In this document: piece by piece, positions 1 through 7,630 of the stretch
How positions within the stretch are numbered: position 1 is the stretch's first letter
Layout of the letters: every line of letters begins with the position of its first letter
DNA from: Providencia alcalifaciens
Lineage (GTDB): Bacteria > Pseudomonadota > Gammaproteobacteria > Enterobacterales > Enterobacteriaceae
Length of the DNA stretch: 64,000 nt
Assembly: GCF_915403165.1 (NCBI RefSeq)
Contig: NZ_OU659204.1
Span: 1,178,001-1,242,000, forward strand
Reading direction: 5' to 3'
Position numbers and translations under genes: made by a program
The notes under the pieces: model-generated
Told to the model about the DNA's origin: nothing
The model's database searches: none
Seen by the model: the letters and a program-made list of their open reading frames with translations, nothing else

Positions 1-424
1 GGCGAGTAGTAAATGGGGCTAGGCTAGTAAATGCGAGTAGTTGTTCATAGGTTTGTTGGCGCTCTTCACCAACAACACCACGCAGATCTGCATATAAATC
101 AAGATTTTCTTGAACCGTTAAATCTTCATATAGACCGAATTTTTGCGGCATATAACCGAGGTTTGCCCGCACTTCGATACTGTCTTTAATCGGGTCTAAT
201 CCCATTAAGCGGATTTGCCCTGAATCCGGTTTAAGTAGTCCTGCAAGCATGCGCATCAGCGTTGTTTTCCCTGCACCATCGGGACCGACTAACCCCGTCA
301 CAGATCCGCCGTGAATTTCGGTCGTTAGGCTTTCAACTGCAGGATTATTTAGCCCAACAAAGCGTTTTTCAACGTTATTTAACGAAATAACGCTGTTCAA
401 TGAGTGAGTGTTTTGCTGAGCCAT
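1..424 (-). CDS. ybhF: ABC transporter ATP-binding protein YbhF, 5' part only
   Basis: This is the ATPase subunit of the YbhFSR exporter, which in E. coli exports drugs and cations. Only the first 141 codons are present; the gene runs off the left edge. The start is ATG at 424-422, eight bases after the ybhG stop. A Walker A motif GPDGAGKTT lies near residue 46, and the Q-loop region reads YMPQKFGLYEDLTV. Both match the first of the two nucleotide-binding domains of E. coli YbhF. The order cecR-ybhG-ybhF equals that of E. coli, so ybhS and ybhR should lie just outside the window. Family and gene are clear; the second ATPase half cannot be checked here. Confidence 0.93.
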   Translation of the reverse strand, partial: MAQQNTHSLNSVISLNNVEKRFVGLNNPAVESLTTEIHGGSVTGLVGPDGAGKTTLMRMLAGLLKPDSGQIRLMGLDPIKDSIEVRANLGYMPQKFGLYEDLTVQENLDLYADLRGVVGEERQQTYEQLLAFTSLAPFTTR

Positions 425-432
425 AATGCGCC

Positions 433-1425
433 CTACTGCTGAGGTGCCGTAAATTGAACGGTGACGGGCATTCCTTGACGCAGTTTATCATTAGGATCAT
501 CGACAATAATCCGTAATCGATAGACTAAGTCAGTACGTAAATCCGGTGTTTGTACACTTTTGGGGGTAAATTCGGCCGTGGGGGATACAAAACCAATCGT
601 GCCATGGTAAGGGGTATTAGGTTGGCTATCCGTAAAGAGTAAGACTTTACTGCCAGGAACGGCATCACCTAAGTGTGCCTCACTCACATAGGCACGAACC
701 CAAACTGGATTTGTTAATGTGACACTAAATACAGTATTACCCGCACCAATGATGGTACCGGGTTCGATAGCGCGAGTCAGGATTGTACCGTCAGATGGCG
801 CGGTAAGGATAGTATCTGCAAGGTCTAATTCAGCTTGGGCTACAGTGGCTTCTGCTTGTAGCCACTCACCGCGTGCAGCCGCAATTTCTTCTTGGCGAAA
901 TCCACTCTGATATTGGTTGAGTTTATCTTGGGACGCTTTGAGAGCTGCAAGAGTTTGATTGCGGTTGTTTTTGGCATTATCTAAATCATTGGCGGAAATC
1001 AGTTTTTGGGCTGCTAAACCTTGCTGGCGTTTGTAAAAATTATCCGCATATTGCCAAGCGGCTTGACGTTGAGCTACTTCAGATTCGACTTGCGCAATTT
1101 CTTGTGTCCGGTAGCCTTTTTCTTTGAGAGCTAACTGGGCTTTGGCGCTGTCACGCAGGCCTTTGGCTTTATTTAATGCGTTGATGTAAGGCGCATCATC
1201 CAATTTCCCGAGTAATTGTCCAGCAGTGACTTTCGCCCCTTCATCAACATCTAAAGAGGCGAGTTTACCATTGACTCGAAAACTAAGGTTAACGGTGCGT
1301 ACATCCACATTCCCGTATAAGGCGAATGTCTTATCCTTAAGAGACTGATAATAGAAGCCCCCAGCAATAGCGGCAATCAGCATGATAATCAGTAAAATAA
1401 CCAGTGCACGGCGTTTTGTGTTCAT
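433..1425 (-). CDS. ybhG: HlyD-family membrane fusion protein YbhG
   Basis: This is the periplasmic adaptor of the YbhG-YbhFSR efflux system, linking the inner-membrane ABC transporter to an outer-membrane channel. The 330-residue protein has one N-terminal membrane anchor at about 7-25. A half-lipoyl/barrel segment follows at about 38-73 ([22 protein letters not shown]). A long coiled-coil hairpin spans about 75-205, and the second lipoyl half and beta-barrel fill 206-330. Length and domain order are normal for the family. It sits between cecR and ybhF in one minus-strand operon with short gaps, so it is probably controlled by CecR. Confidence 0.94.
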   Translation of the reverse strand: MNTKRRALVILLIIMLIAAIAGGFYYQSLKDKTFALYGNVDVRTVNLSFRVNGKLASLDVDEGAKVTAGQLLGKLDDAPYINALNKAKGLRDSAKAQLALKEKGYRTQEIAQVESEVAQRQAAWQYADNFYKRQQGLAAQKLISANDLDNAKNNRNQTLAALKASQDKLNQYQSGFRQEEIAAARGEWLQAEATVAQAELDLADTILTAPSDGTILTRAIEPGTIIGAGNTVFSVTLTNPVWVRAYVSEAHLGDAVPGSKVLLFTDSQPNTPYHGTIGFVSPTAEFTPKSVQTPDLRTDLVYRLRIIVDDPNDKLRQGMPVTVQFTAPQQ

Positions 1426-1491
1426 AGCTAACCTTAGTGACGGATAAAAACATTACTCAAGATTATGATTTAATTTTATCCATATATCATA

Positions 1492-2190
1492 TCACTTTTC
1501 TGCTTGTTGGCGATGACGTAACCCCAATAATAAAATGTCAATGTGCTCAATAAGAACCTGATTAATAATTTTAAATTCGTTTTCGTTGATGTGCTTCCAA
1601 CCTGTTTGTCTGAGTAATGTTTCTCGCGCAATGCGAAAAGAGAGGGTTTCACCCAAAATGGCGTGCGTGTGGATTAAGGTCGCTAGATTATTGGGGTCAG
1701 CGCCAATGTAGATGGAAATTAAGCGATTGAGCCGTGAGTGAATGGGGCCCAACGCTTGTTCATGTATCAATCCATATGCTTCGGTTGGGTTTAGTTGTTC
1801 ACGAGCTAGGATACGTGAAAAGCTTAAGTTTTCTTTTTTAAGCTGGAAAAAATTGTATGAAATAATCGTTTTTTTCAGTAATTCGAGCGCTTCTTCTGGA
1901 ATTTGTAACTCTGCGGGCTGATTAATAAAGTTATCTATTTGAGTGATACTTTCAGCGAAGCTTTCTTTGATATTGTTAGCAATTTGCTGAGCAACAGCGA
2001 GATATAACCCTTCTTTAGACCCGAAATAATAGGAAATGGCTGCGATGTTTTGCCCAGATGCTTGGGCAATTTGGCGGGTGGTTGCCCCATCGATGCCTTG
2101 TTCTCCATAAACATCGGCGGCGGCGAGAAGAAGTTGGAGTTTGGCGTTCTCTCCACGTAATGTTGGCGACGAATTTGTGTTCATAAACAT
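1492..2190 (-). CDS. cecR: TetR-family regulator CecR
   Basis: This is a DNA-binding repressor, called CecR or YbiH in E. coli, where it controls the ybh exporter genes and rhlE and affects sensitivity to cefoperazone and chloramphenicol. The 232-residue protein has a TetR helix-turn-helix at about residues 17-62 (ATTRQIAQASGQNIAAISYYF). A helical ligand and dimer domain follows. The start may be Met1 or Met3 (MFMNTN); both keep the domain whole. It is the first gene of the cecR-ybhG-ybhF operon and is divergent from rhlE, as in E. coli, so the 2191-2478 interval is the likely operator region. Confidence 0.93.
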   Translation of the reverse strand: MFMNTNSSPTLRGENAKLQLLLAAADVYGEQGIDGATTRQIAQASGQNIAAISYYFGSKEGLYLAVAQQIANNIKESFAESITQIDNFINQPAELQIPEEALELLKKTIISYNFFQLKKENLSFSRILAREQLNPTEAYGLIHEQALGPIHSRLNRLISIYIGADPNNLATLIHTHAILGETLSFRIARETLLRQTGWKHINENEFKIINQVLIEHIDILLLGLRHRQQAEK

Positions 2191-2281
2191 TCCTTTTGAT
2201 TCAGGATTAAATAATTTTTAGCATGCTCTTAGTTGGCATTTATTCATTGTGCAGGATGAAAACGGATGTATCTTTAGTTTT

Positions 2282-2297
2282 GTATACGTATATATAC
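2282..2297. promoter_or_regulatory. possible operator in the cecR/rhlE divergent region
   Basis: GTATACGTATATATAC has 5-bp inverted arms (GTATA/TATAC) around six bases. It lies in the 288-bp gap between the divergent cecR and rhlE genes, where an autoregulating TetR protein would be expected to bind. The arms are AT-rich and could occur by chance, so this is only a candidate CecR site. Confidence 0.25.
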
Positions 2298-2478
2298 TAT
2301 ATAAAGCAGATTTTGTATTAGTTTATTCATCAATCTAAATTAATATATTTATCACGGTCAAATGATGGTAGAATTTTTGCGCGTCGCATGGCAGTTTGCG
2401 CTTTCTTCTATTGAATATCGAATCTTCCCCCCTAGAGCTGCCCAGTAAATTGAAGTGGTGGAGCCCGGAGTAATTAAT

Positions 2479-3891
2479 TTGACTAGTTTTTCTGACCTCG
2501 CGTTAAACGAGGAAATCTTGCGTGCCATTAATGAATTAGGCTATGAAAGCCCTACGCCGATTCAACAACAAGCTATTCCTGCTGTTTTAGCGGGCAAAGA
2601 CCTATTAGCTAGCGCCCAAACAGGGACGGGTAAAACAGCCGGTTTTACTTTACCTATTTTGCAAAAGCTGGTGGACAATCCTCGCGGCAATAACCGTCGT
2701 CCTGTTCGTGCATTAATTTTAACCCCGACCCGTGAACTTGCAGCTCAGGTGGCTGAAAACGTAAAAGAATATAGCCGCCATTTGAGAATTCGTTCATTTG
2801 TTGTGTTTGGTGGCGTCAGTATCAATCCGCAAATGATGAAATTGCGTAGTGGTGTGGATGTGTTGATTGCAACCCCAGGACGTTTGTTAGATTTAGAACA
2901 TCAAAATGCAGTGGATTTATCGCAGGTCGAAGTTTTCGTCTTGGATGAAGCTGACCGTATGTTGGATATGGGCTTTATTCACGATATTCGCCGAGTGATC
3001 ACAAAGTTACCTAAAAAGCGCCAAAATCTTCTGTTCTCAGCAACGTTTTCTGATGAGATCAAACAGCTGGCGAGCAAGTTGTTGAATAACCCAGTTTCTA
3101 TTGAAGTGGCTCCGCGTAACTCGGCTTCTGAGCAAATAACGCAGCACGTCCATTTAGTGGATAAAAAACGTAAAGCCGAATTACTGTCGTTTATGATTGG
3201 GCGTGAAAACTGGCAGCAAGTTCTGGTGTTTACGCGTACCAAACATGGCGCTAACCGCTTAGCTGAGCATTTAAACAAAGATGGTGTCAAAGCGGCGGCG
3301 ATTCATGGTAATAAGAGCCAAGGCGCTCGTACCCGTGCTTTAGCTGATTTTAAATCAGGGGATATCCGTGTATTAGTGGCGACAGATATTGCGGCTCGCG
3401 GCTTAGATATCGAACAACTGCCTTATGTGGTTAACTTTGAGCTACCGAATGTGGCGGAAGATTATGTTCACCGTATTGGTCGTACTGGACGTGCGGAAGC
3501 CACTGGTATGGCGGTATCTTTAGTGTGTATCGATGAAGCTAAGCTGCTTAAAGATATCGAGAAATTACTGAAGAAATCCATCCCGCAGATGGAAATTGAA
3601 GGCTACGAGCCAGACCCATCAATTAAAGCTGAGCCGATCCAAAAGCCTAATGATCGTCGTGGTTCTGATAACCGTCGTGGTTCAGATAGCCGTCGCGGGT
3701 CTGATAATCGCCGTAGCTCTGAGGATAGCCGTGGTGAGCGCAGCAATCATTCAGGCCATAATAGCAATAAAGGTCCGAGCCGCCCTCGTCGCCAAAATGC
3801 GAATTCCGAGAAAGGCCAATCTGAATCGACTTCAGGTTCACCGTGGAAAAATGCCCAGAAGCGCGTTAGACAAGGGCGTAGTGATAGCTAA
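2479..3891 (+). CDS. rhlE: DEAD-box ATP-dependent RNA helicase RhlE
   Basis: This RNA helicase helps ribosome assembly and RNA turnover. From the TTG at 2479 the protein has 470 residues. Motifs are: Q motif PTPIQQQA; Walker A AQTGTGKT at about 46-53; PTREL; DEAD at about 156-159; SAT at about 187-189; ARGLD; and HRIGRTGR. The tail after about residue 395 is basic and low in complexity, with four 6-residue repeats of RRGSDN type. The TTG is preferred over the GTG at 2455: GGAG at 2467-2470 is well spaced from it, and the resulting N-terminus (TSFSDLAL) aligns with E. coli MSFDSLGL. The stop overlaps the dusC start by one base (TAATG), suggesting coupling. Confidence 0.93.
   Translation: MTSFSDLALNEEILRAINELGYESPTPIQQQAIPAVLAGKDLLASAQTGTGKTAGFTLPILQKLVDNPRGNNRRPVRALILTPTRELAAQVAENVKEYSRHLRIRSFVVFGGVSINPQMMKLRSGVDVLIATPGRLLDLEHQNAVDLSQVEVFVLDEADRMLDMGFIHDIRRVITKLPKKRQNLLFSATFSDEIKQLASKLLNNPVSIEVAPRNSASEQITQHVHLVDKKRKAELLSFMIGRENWQQVLVFTRTKHGANRLAEHLNKDGVKAAAIHGNKSQGARTRALADFKSGDIRVLVATDIAARGLDIEQLPYVVNFELPNVAEDYVHRIGRTGRAEATGMAVSLVCIDEAKLLKDIEKLLKKSIPQMEIEGYEPDPSIKAEPIQKPNDRRGSDNRRGSDSRRGSDNRRSSEDSRGERSNHSGHNSNKGPSRPRRQNANSEKGQSESTSGSPWKNAQKRVRQGRSDS
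3655..3726 (+). repeat. four 18-bp tandem repeats inside rhlE
   Basis: Four imperfect 18-bp units lie at 3655, 3673, 3691 and 3709. Each encodes RRGSDN or a close variant. The repeat is in frame, so a gain or loss of units would change only the length of the disordered RhlE tail. Confidence 0.85.
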
Positions 3892-4850
3892 TGCGTGTGC
3901 TGCTCGCCCCGATGGAAGGGGTGCTCGATTCTCTGGTTCGCCGTTTATTGAGTGAGGTGAACGACTACGACTTGTGCATCACTGAGTTTGTGCGAGTCGT
4001 TGATACCTTGTTGCCAGCAAAAACGTTTTATCGGTTATGCCCAGAATTGCAACAGGGTAGTCGAACGCCATCGGGAACGTTAGTGCGGGTGCAGCTGCTA
4101 GGGCAGCATCCTGAGTGGTTGGCTGAAAATGCCAACCGCGCGATTGAACTAGGCTCTTGGGGCGTCGATCTCAATTGCGGTTGTCCATCAAAAACGGTGA
4201 ATGGCAGCGGTGGCGGTGCGACGTTATTGAAGCAGCCGGAGCTTATTTATCACGCTGCTAAAGCTATGCGGGCGGCGGTACCGAAGGAATTACCCGTTTC
4301 GGTAAAAGTTCGTTTGGGCTGGGATAGTAGCCAGTTTGCTCACGAAATTGCGGATGCTGTACAGCAAGCGGGAGCGACTGAATTGACGGTTCACGGGCGC
4401 ACAAAGGAAGATGGCTATAAAGCGGAATGCATTAACTGGCAGGCGATTGGTGAGCTTCGTCAGAAACTGTCGATTCCAGTGATTGCCAATGGTGAAATCT
4501 GGGATTATGAAAGTGCTAAACGCTGTATGGAAATCACCGGGTGCGATTCGATTATGATCGGCCGAGGTGCTTTAAATACGCCGAATTTGAGTCGTGTGAT
4601 CAAACATAATGTCACGAAGATGCCTTGGGAACAGGTCGGGAAAATACTCTTTAAATATACGGAGCTAGAAAAACTGGGCGATACCGGGCATTACCATGCT
4701 GCTCGTATCAAACAGTGGCTGAGTTATTTGCGTAAAGAGTATCAGCAGGCGGATGAACTGTTTTCTCAAGTGAGGGCTTTGAAAACGGCAGAGCAAATAG
4801 CGGATGTTATTGCGCTGCATGTGGAGCAGCTTTCTGTCGCATTATCTTAA
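3891..4850 (+). CDS. dusC: tRNA-dihydrouridine(16) synthase DusC
   Basis: This is a flavin- and NADPH-dependent enzyme that reduces U16 of tRNAs to dihydrouridine. The 319-residue protein has an FMN-binding TIM barrel with LLAPMEG at the N-terminus. The catalytic cysteine is Cys98, in [30 protein letters not shown] and NGEIWD cover the FMN phosphate and substrate face, and a helical tRNA-binding domain ends the protein. Similarity to E. coli DusC is high throughout. The ATG overlaps the rhlE stop by one base. Confidence 0.96.
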   Translation: MRVLLAPMEGVLDSLVRRLLSEVNDYDLCITEFVRVVDTLLPAKTFYRLCPELQQGSRTPSGTLVRVQLLGQHPEWLAENANRAIELGSWGVDLNCGCPSKTVNGSGGGATLLKQPELIYHAAKAMRAAVPKELPVSVKVRLGWDSSQFAHEIADAVQQAGATELTVHGRTKEDGYKAECINWQAIGELRQKLSIPVIANGEIWDYESAKRCMEITGCDSIMIGRGALNTPNLSRVIKHNVTKMPWEQVGKILFKYTELEKLGDTGHYHAARIKQWLSYLRKEYQQADELFSQVRALKTAEQIADVIALHVEQLSVALS

Positions 4851-5017
4851 CATGATGAAATTTGCCAAAATTTGAGATTAGGTCTTTAATTACTATGTAT
4901 GGTGGTGATTAATTCAAAATACTGTCATCACCGTATGAAATGATTAAAGAGTCTATATTGTGTAATAAAGTTATCGTGCTAGGAAATTTAGAGCAACAGA
5001 GATATTGGAGGCCTCAA

Positions 5018-5266
5018 ATGGGCGTTATTGCTTGGATTATCTTTGGTTTAATCGCAGGTGTTTTAGCTAAATGGCTAATGCCTGGAACCTATCAAATGGG
5101 TTTTATCATGACGACCGTATTGGGGATCGTCGGGGCGGTTGTCGGGGGATACATCAGCACATTCTTTGGTAAAGGCAAGGTGGATGGCTTTAACTTCGGT
5201 AGTTTTGTTGTTGCCGTGATCGGCGCTATTGTCGTGCTATTCCTTGCGGGAATGTTTATTAAGTAA
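5018..5266 (+). CDS. YeaQ/YmgE (GlsB) family small membrane protein
   Basis: This is an 82-residue inner-membrane protein of the transglycosylase-associated family, often tied to stress responses; its molecular role is not settled. There are three hydrophobic helices: IAWIIFGLIAGVLAKWL, then FIMTTVLGIVGAVVGGYI, then FVVAVIGAIVVLFLAGMF. Gly-rich packing motifs and a central short hydrophilic turn with FGKGK are typical of the family. The ATG at 5018 is preferred over an upstream ATG at 4940 because GGAG at 5007-5010 precedes it and family members begin here. A strong hairpin terminator follows at 5330. Confidence 0.88.
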   Translation: MGVIAWIIFGLIAGVLAKWLMPGTYQMGFIMTTVLGIVGAVVGGYISTFFGKGKVDGFNFGSFVVAVIGAIVVLFLAGMFIK

Positions 5267-5329
5267 CATTTCTTGGGTCATTTTCATCAAGGGTAGGTTT
5301 TTTCACTACCACATAATTTGCTATTTATT

Positions 5330-5378
5330 AAAGCCACTTATTATGACGTTCGCTAAATAATGAGTGGCTTTAATTTTT
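5330..5378 (+). terminator. Rho-independent terminator, convergent genes
   Basis: There are two 15-base arms at 5330-5344 and 5357-5371, pairing AAAGCCACTTATTAT with one G-U. A T-rich tail, TAATTTTTTA, follows. It lies between the YeaQ-like gene and the convergent minus-strand pair. Confidence 0.85.
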
Positions 5379-5752
5379 TAATTTTCACATGGTTCCAGAG
5401 TCATAAATTTATGAATGGATGACATCTGAGACGTCATCAGCTCAAGGAGTTTTTGAATGAGGAATCCATTTTTTGAATAGCTCCAAGTAATATAATTATT
5501 TTCAACTAAAGATAATTCGATTTTATCGATATTAATATGATAATTAAATATAGGATCTAAATCTAAAGCTCGGTAAGTGTATAAATAAAAAGTTATATCG
5601 TCTAAATTAGTTGTATTAAAGCAACTTGTAATGAATTTCTCCGAATTTTTATGAAGTACAGGATGTATTTCCTGTGTTTGTTGCCATAGTATTTTTTTAT
5701 GCAAGCTTTTCATTAGGATATTACAGATTATTCTATTCTCATTAAATTCCAT
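5378..5752 (-). CDS. hypothetical protein, second gene of AT-rich pair
   Basis: I do not recognise this protein of about 124 residues. It is soluble by composition, with no signal peptide or membrane segment. It is rich in Asn, Ile, Lys and His, and has predicted mixed helix and strand. The longest frame starts at 5764 with an ATGA overlap on the upstream stop. The ATG at 5752 is chosen because GAGG ends six bases before it. Overlap with the upstream membrane gene implies a two-gene operon, perhaps with interacting products. Base composition is clearly more AT-rich than the flanking dusC and sseA genes, suggesting acquisition. Confidence 0.65.
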   Translation of the reverse strand: MEFNENRIICNILMKSLHKKILWQQTQEIHPVLHKNSEKFITSCFNTTNLDDITFYLYTYRALDLDPIFNYHINIDKIELSLVENNYITWSYSKNGFLIQKLLELMTSQMSSIHKFMTLEPCEN

Positions 5753-5760
5753 GATAAACC

Positions 5761-6219
5761 TCATATTTTTCTTTCTGATATACTAAGTGTATTATTTACA
5801 TAGTCGAGTAAGATAATTGTCTCATTAAAAAAGTGAAGATAGTGATTATAATTTAGGTCTTCATGATTATTAATGGCTAAAATCTTCTTAGTGTTAATGG
5901 TGTATTTCTTTATATATGCATTGAATTTTTTGTCTTTTAATTCCATAAATAAAAAGTAATTATGTAGGGATAGCATCTTTCTTTGCAATAGAATTTTATC
6001 TTTACTACTCATGTTTACACTGGATATTTCTGATATGTGTATGTAATAGTTATTAAAAAGAGTATTTAACTTCTCTTTATGAAAATAAATAGAAGCTTTA
6101 CGATTAAATTTAATCGTTAATCTTGATGTTTGTAATAGAACCCATAAAGTTGCTGCTGTACCGACAAAGGTAGATAGAGTCCCTAGGTTTATTACCCAGA
6201 GTTCCCATAATGTATTCAT
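5761..6219 (-). CDS. hypothetical membrane protein, first gene of AT-rich pair
   Basis: This 152-residue protein is not recognised. Residues about 7-30 (WVINLGTLSTFVGTAATLWVLL) form one membrane helix. A basic, Lys/Asn/Tyr-rich region of about 120 residues follows and is probably cytoplasmic and helical. There is no lipobox or cleavage site. The stop overlaps the next gene's first possible start (ATGA). Similar one-helix plus soluble-tail layouts occur in small accessory and defence cassettes, but nothing here proves that role. Confidence 0.68.
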   Translation of the reverse strand: MNTLWELWVINLGTLSTFVGTAATLWVLLQTSRLTIKFNRKASIYFHKEKLNTLFNNYYIHISEISSVNMSSKDKILLQRKMLSLHNYFLFMELKDKKFNAYIKKYTINTKKILAINNHEDLNYNHYLHFFNETIILLDYVNNTLSISERKI

Positions 6220-6308
6220 TAGTTATTAGCTCCATAAAAATAGAGTAATAGAAAACGTAATTAATTAGATTAATTTTTTATAATATTAGATTTAAATAGA
6301 AAAAATAA

Positions 6309-6343
6309 ATTCCCTCATAATTAACGCTTGTTTATGAGGGAAT
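6309..6343 (-). terminator. Rho-independent terminator of sseA
   Basis: Perfect 12-bp arms ATTCCCTCATAA (6309-6320) and TTATGAGGGAAT (6332-6343) end just downstream of the sseA stop. On the minus strand the stem is followed by ATTTATTTTT. Confidence 0.82.
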
Positions 6344-6352
6344 AAAAAATGA

Positions 6353-7195
6353 TTAAGGTTCGATTGGTAACCCGTTGTCTTGTCCCCATTGTGCCCATGA
6401 ACCATCATAGAGGCGCACATGTGGATTTCCTAATAAGACCAATGCCAGTAAGACAACGGCAGCCGTCATACCTGATCCACAGGTTGTAACTGTTGGCGCG
6501 AGAATATCGACGCCTTGCTCGGCAAAAATAGCTTTTAACTGCTCGGGGGATTTATATTCCCCATTATCCACTAATAGATCCCAAGGCACATTTTTACTGC
6601 CAGGAATATGGCCCATTCTTAAACCTGGACGAGGTTCAGGGGCTTGAGCCAGAAAACGGGCAGCCGCACGCGCATCGATAATTTGAATTTTACCTTCAGT
6701 GGCAACCTCCAACATTTGCTGTTGATTCAGTGCATTGGCATTTTGTCTATCAGCAATAAAGGTTTGTGCAGCTGGTGGGGTGACTTTACCTGATTGGGTT
6801 GCGAAACCAGCTGCTTTCCATGCGTTAATTCCGCCCGCTAAAATTTTAACGTGTTTGCAGCCTAAAGTACGGAAAGTCCACCATGCACGCGGGGATGAAA
6901 ATAAGTTATTTTGTGCGTAAATAATGACTTGGGTTTGATTATTAATACCCATCGCTCCAACAGCTTGACTAAATGTGGTTGCGTCAGGGAGCATATGCGG
7001 TAAGTCGCAGCTTTTATCGGCGACTTCATCTTGATTAAAAAATTGAGCTTGGGGAATGTGCTCATCGAGGTAGCTTTGGTAGCAATCATAAGGGGCGGTA
7101 GGTGGTGGTGTAGAGACATCAAGCACAATAATATTACTGTCTGAAAGATGTGAATTTAACCACTCTGGTGTTACAAAATAATCGTTGTACATCAT
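6353..7195 (-). CDS. sseA: 3-mercaptopyruvate sulfurtransferase SseA
   Basis: This enzyme moves sulfur from 3-mercaptopyruvate to cyanide or other thiophilic acceptors. The 280-residue protein has two rhodanese domains, about 1-135 and 155-280. The first is the inactive one and carries LPHMLP and FSSPRAWWTFR. The second carries the catalytic Cys239 in the loop CGSGMTA, which is the mercaptopyruvate-type loop (CGSGVT in E. coli) rather than the thiosulfate type. Length equals the E. coli protein. GGTGAG precedes the start. It stands alone, with its own terminator. Confidence 0.94.
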   Translation of the reverse strand: MMYNDYFVTPEWLNSHLSDSNIIVLDVSTPPPTAPYDCYQSYLDEHIPQAQFFNQDEVADKSCDLPHMLPDATTFSQAVGAMGINNQTQVIIYAQNNLFSSPRAWWTFRTLGCKHVKILAGGINAWKAAGFATQSGKVTPPAAQTFIADRQNANALNQQQMLEVATEGKIQIIDARAAARFLAQAPEPRPGLRMGHIPGSKNVPWDLLVDNGEYKSPEQLKAIFAEQGVDILAPTVTTCGSGMTAAVVLLALVLLGNPHVRLYDGSWAQWGQDNGLPIEP

Positions 7196-7228
7196 AACTC
7201 ACCGTCCCGTTTGATTAATAATGGATGA

Positions 7229-7390
7229 TTACTGGATCTGATTAGGTGCAGGAAATATCGATGGCGATTGAGCCTGGTTTTGCTCTATAGGTGTTGTGGA
7301 TCGGGTATAAATATTCATCCCGGCAAGCATAATCCCCCCAATAGAACTCAATGCGCATAATGCACATAGTGCGATGACGACTTTTTTCAT
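7229..7390 (-). CDS. small single-pass membrane or exported peptide (53 aa)
   Basis: Starting at the ATG at 7390-7388 (MKKVVIALCALCALSS), the product is 53 residues: a positively charged start, a hydrophobic stretch to about residue 27, and a short Pro/Gln-rich tail. It could be an uncleaved signal anchor or a small membrane protein. AGG lies upstream. A longer frame from 7447 exists, but it would put a soluble leader in front of a clear signal sequence. It lies between sseA and dinG and is not recognised. An overlapping frame of similar length is considered spurious. Confidence 0.6.
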   Translation of the reverse strand: MKKVVIALCALCALSSIGGIMLAGMNIYTRSTTPIEQNQAQSPSIFPAPNQIQ

Positions 7391-7513
7391 TTTTATTAGC
7401 CTGATTTGACACGAAGATGCCAAAGTATAACTGGATGGTGATAGCAAACAAGTTTTACGGGGTATTTTCTTGGCTCGATTTGGTGTTTTGCGAAAGGCTT
7501 TCCAGAATTTGTG

Positions 7514-7535
7514 TATAATGGAAATTAATACAGTA
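7514..7535 (+). promoter_or_regulatory. dinG promoter -10 with overlapping degenerate LexA box
   Basis: TATAAT lies at 7514-7519. The overlapping 20-mer 7516-7535 (TAATGGAAATTAATACAGTA) has a perfect right LexA half-site, ATACAGTA, and a poor left half. E. coli dinG, as I recall it, also has an atypical box with a TTGG left half. Placement over the -10 and start site fits SOS repression. No good -35 is visible. Confidence 0.55.
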
Positions 7536-7536
7536 G

Positions 7537-7558
7537 TTTTGCGAAGGGTTTCGCAAAA
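7537..7558 (+). other. dinG leader hairpin
   Basis: TTTTGCGAA (7537-7545) and TTCGCAAAA (7550-7558) form a perfect 9-bp stem with a GGGT loop. It starts about ten bases after the predicted transcription start. GTTTTGCGAA also occurs at 7485-7494. Confidence 0.7.
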
Positions 7559-7565
7559 GAGAAAC

Positions 7566-7588
7566 AGGGGCTTTCCAGCCTCTTTTTT
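7566..7588 (+). terminator. terminator-like hairpin in the dinG leader
   Basis: AGGGGCT (7566-7572) pairs with AGCCTCT (7577-7583), with one G-U and a TTCC loop. A T run at 7583-7588 follows at once. It lies between the dinG promoter and its start codon at 7631, so it could attenuate dinG or end a short leader RNA of about 60 nt. Confidence 0.55.
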
Positions 7589-7630
7589 GATTGGTTATCA
7601 TCTCCTTTTTACTTGGTCTTCTGCGCATCT

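Noticed and set aside
2455..2478. Upstream GTG start for rhlE adding eight residues
   Set aside because: The TTG at 2479 has a well-spaced GGAG and gives the N-terminus that aligns with E. coli RhlE.
3596..3955. 119-codon frame overlapping the rhlE 3' end and dusC start
   Set aside because: It lies in another frame of the repetitive RhlE tail and of dusC; its composition mirrors the repeat and it has no ribosome binding site.
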